From positions 1 to 5,690 of the forward strand of contig JAAVYQ010000039.1 of NCBI GenBank assembly GCA_022791215.1: a DNA stretch of 5,690 bases, in the 5' to 3' direction. Both the position numbers and the translations under genes were made by a program. Each line of letters opens with the position of its first letter. Position 1 is the first letter of the stretch. This document shows positions 5,363-5,690 of this stretch, piece after piece. The DNA is from Bacilli bacterium. Its GTDB lineage: Bacteria > Bacillota_I > Bacilli_A > RF39 > UBA660. The notes under the pieces were generated by a model. That model was not told the DNA's origin, made no database searches, and saw nothing but the letters and a program-made list of their open reading frames with translations.

Positions 5363-5368
5363 ACATAA

Positions 5369-5397
5369 ATTATAGCACACATAAATTGACAAATCAA
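5369..5397 (-). promoter_or_regulatory. Promoter of the tyrS leader
   Basis: TTGATT (5397-5392), a 17-bp spacer and a perfect TATAAT (5374-5369) with TG one base upstream. It drives leftward transcription into the T-box leader. Its -35 lies inside the spacer of the rightward promoter at 5386-5414, so the two promoters overlap. Confidence 0.85.
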
Positions 5398-5414
5398 ATA
5401 AATTATAATAGAAT
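5386..5414 (+). promoter_or_regulatory. Rightward promoter interleaved with the tyrS promoter
   Basis: A perfect TTGACA (5386-5391), a 17-bp spacer and TAGAAT (5409-5414). The predicted start is near 5421, immediately before the foldable element at 5425-5490. No rightward protein gene follows in the window, which suggests a non-coding transcript. The -35 occupies the spacer of the tyrS promoter, so polymerase could not sit on both at once. Confidence 0.65.
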
Positions 5415-5420
5415 TATACC

Positions 5421-5494
5421 TAAGAAGTAGATGTGTTAAGAAGGCAAGTTGATAATTTTTAAATTATTGACCCCCTCGCGCAATCTACTTTTTA
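5421..5494 (+). ncRNA. Candidate small RNA of about 74 nt, unrecognised
   Basis: AAGTAGAT (5425-5432) pairs perfectly with ATCTACTT (5483-5490), extended by GTG (5433-5435) with CGC (5479-5481) and one bulged A. An inner hairpin pairs GTTGATAATTT (5448-5458) with AAATTATTGAC (5461-5471), including two G-U pairs. Those G-U pairs and the U-G in the outer stem become A-C mismatches on the other strand, so the RNA should be the plus-strand one. A T-run (5489-5493) and a second T-run (5496-5500) close it, and a good promoter precedes it. The stretch CCCCTCG (5472-5478) opposite TTAAGAAGGCAA (5436-5447) is largely unpaired and C-rich. The outer stem is not a compact GC-rich terminator, so the exact 3' end is uncertain. 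I match it to no RNA family I know. Confidence 0.55.
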
Positions 5495-5690
5495 CTTTTT
5501 GTATAAATTTTGAACTCTATAATGATTTTCATAGAAACAACTTCAAACTCTAATAAATAAAAGTTTTCTCCTATAAACAAGTTAGTTAAATAATAATTCC
5601 AACCATTATATTTTTCTCGTTTCTTTTTTTCACCACATTGATTTACTAATCTTGCATGTTCAATAATTTTTTCTAAATTCATTAGTATTA
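5485..5690 (-). CDS. 65-aa or longer protein of unknown function, entering from the right edge
   Basis: The visible reading frame runs from an ATG at 5682 to a TAG at 5487-5485 (65 aa). The frame has no stop between that ATG and the window edge, and the 8 visible bases upstream contain no ribosome site. The ATG may therefore be internal, and this may be the C-terminal part of a larger protein. The sequence is basic, with a helix-like start (MNLEKIIEHARLVNQ), then GWNYYLTNLFIGENFYLLEF and VVSMKIIIEFKIYTKSKK, which look like consecutive beta strands. That is compatible with a small alpha+beta domain, but I cannot assign a family. The stop codon lies inside the 3' arm of the plus-strand candidate RNA, so the two transcripts overlap in antisense. 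Confidence 0.5.
   Translation of the reverse strand, partial: ILMNLEKIIEHARLVNQCGEKKKREKYNGWNYYLTNLFIGENFYLLEFEVVSMKIIIEFKIYTKSKK

Noticed and set aside
5425..5490. The inverted repeat as terminal repeats of a tiny mobile element (MITE)
   Set aside because: No target-site duplication is seen at its ends, and the inner hairpin, promoter and strand-specific G-U pairs fit an RNA better.
5425..5490. The same hairpin as a minus-strand terminator for the 65-aa gene
   Set aside because: On the minus strand three pairs become A-C mismatches and no T-run follows the stem.
1..5690. CRISPR array, insertion sequence, tRNA or rRNA gene
   Set aside because: No regularly spaced direct repeats, transposase motifs, tRNA-like cloverleaf or rRNA-like sequence was seen on either strand.

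Overview
The window comes from a very AT-rich, endospore-type member of the Bacillota (Clostridia, or an AT-rich Bacilli lineage). The evidence is Ile codons dominated by ATA, strong GGAGG-type ribosome sites, a tRNA-Tyr-sensing T-box leader in front of tyrS, a KinB-like sporulation histidine kinase with Spo0A-box-like sites upstream, and a small Tyr/Pro-rich coat-like protein. I cannot name the genus. The + strand has more C than G and more A than T almost throughout. The minus-strand genes (nearly all of the window) therefore look co-directional with replication, and the single + strand gene (the kinase) head-on.

Layout: (1) Bases 1-321 hold no gene. They contain a leftward promoter whose -10 lies in a perfect 6-bp inverted repeat (92-106), a structured leader for a gene beyond the left edge, and the control region of the kinase, with three Spo0A-box-like heptamers at an exact 10-bp period (261-287). 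(2) Bases 322-1548 (+) encode a KinB-like membrane histidine kinase with no response regulator in the window. (3) Bases 1545-3345 (-) are a compact leftward cluster: an intramembrane CPBP protease, then 4 nt later a membrane-anchored protein with the YkuE-type metallophosphoesterase fold whose metal ligands are mostly gone, then a 63-aa coat-like protein that meets the kinase gene tail to tail with a 4-nt overlap. (4) A terminator separates this cluster from an unrecognised 152-aa coiled-coil protein (3414-3872, -), which has its own near-consensus promoter. (5) Next comes tyrS (3956-5137, -) with a complete Tyr T-box leader and promoter. (6) A rightward promoter, interleaved with the tyrS promoter, points at a self-folding element of about 74 nt (5421-5494, +). 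This is my best candidate for something undescribed: a small RNA whose C-rich unpaired segment is exactly complementary to the Shine-Dalgarno of the 152-aa gene. (7) A 65-aa reading frame, possibly the C-terminus of a larger protein, runs in from the right edge on the minus strand.

How the parts may work together: the kinase would feed phosphate to Spo0A through a phosphorelay and be controlled by Spo0A at its own promoter. The coat-like protein next to it fits a sporulation context. tyrS is controlled by uncharged tRNA-Tyr through transcription antitermination. The rest (pseudoenzyme, 152-aa protein, candidate sRNA) has no function I can assign.
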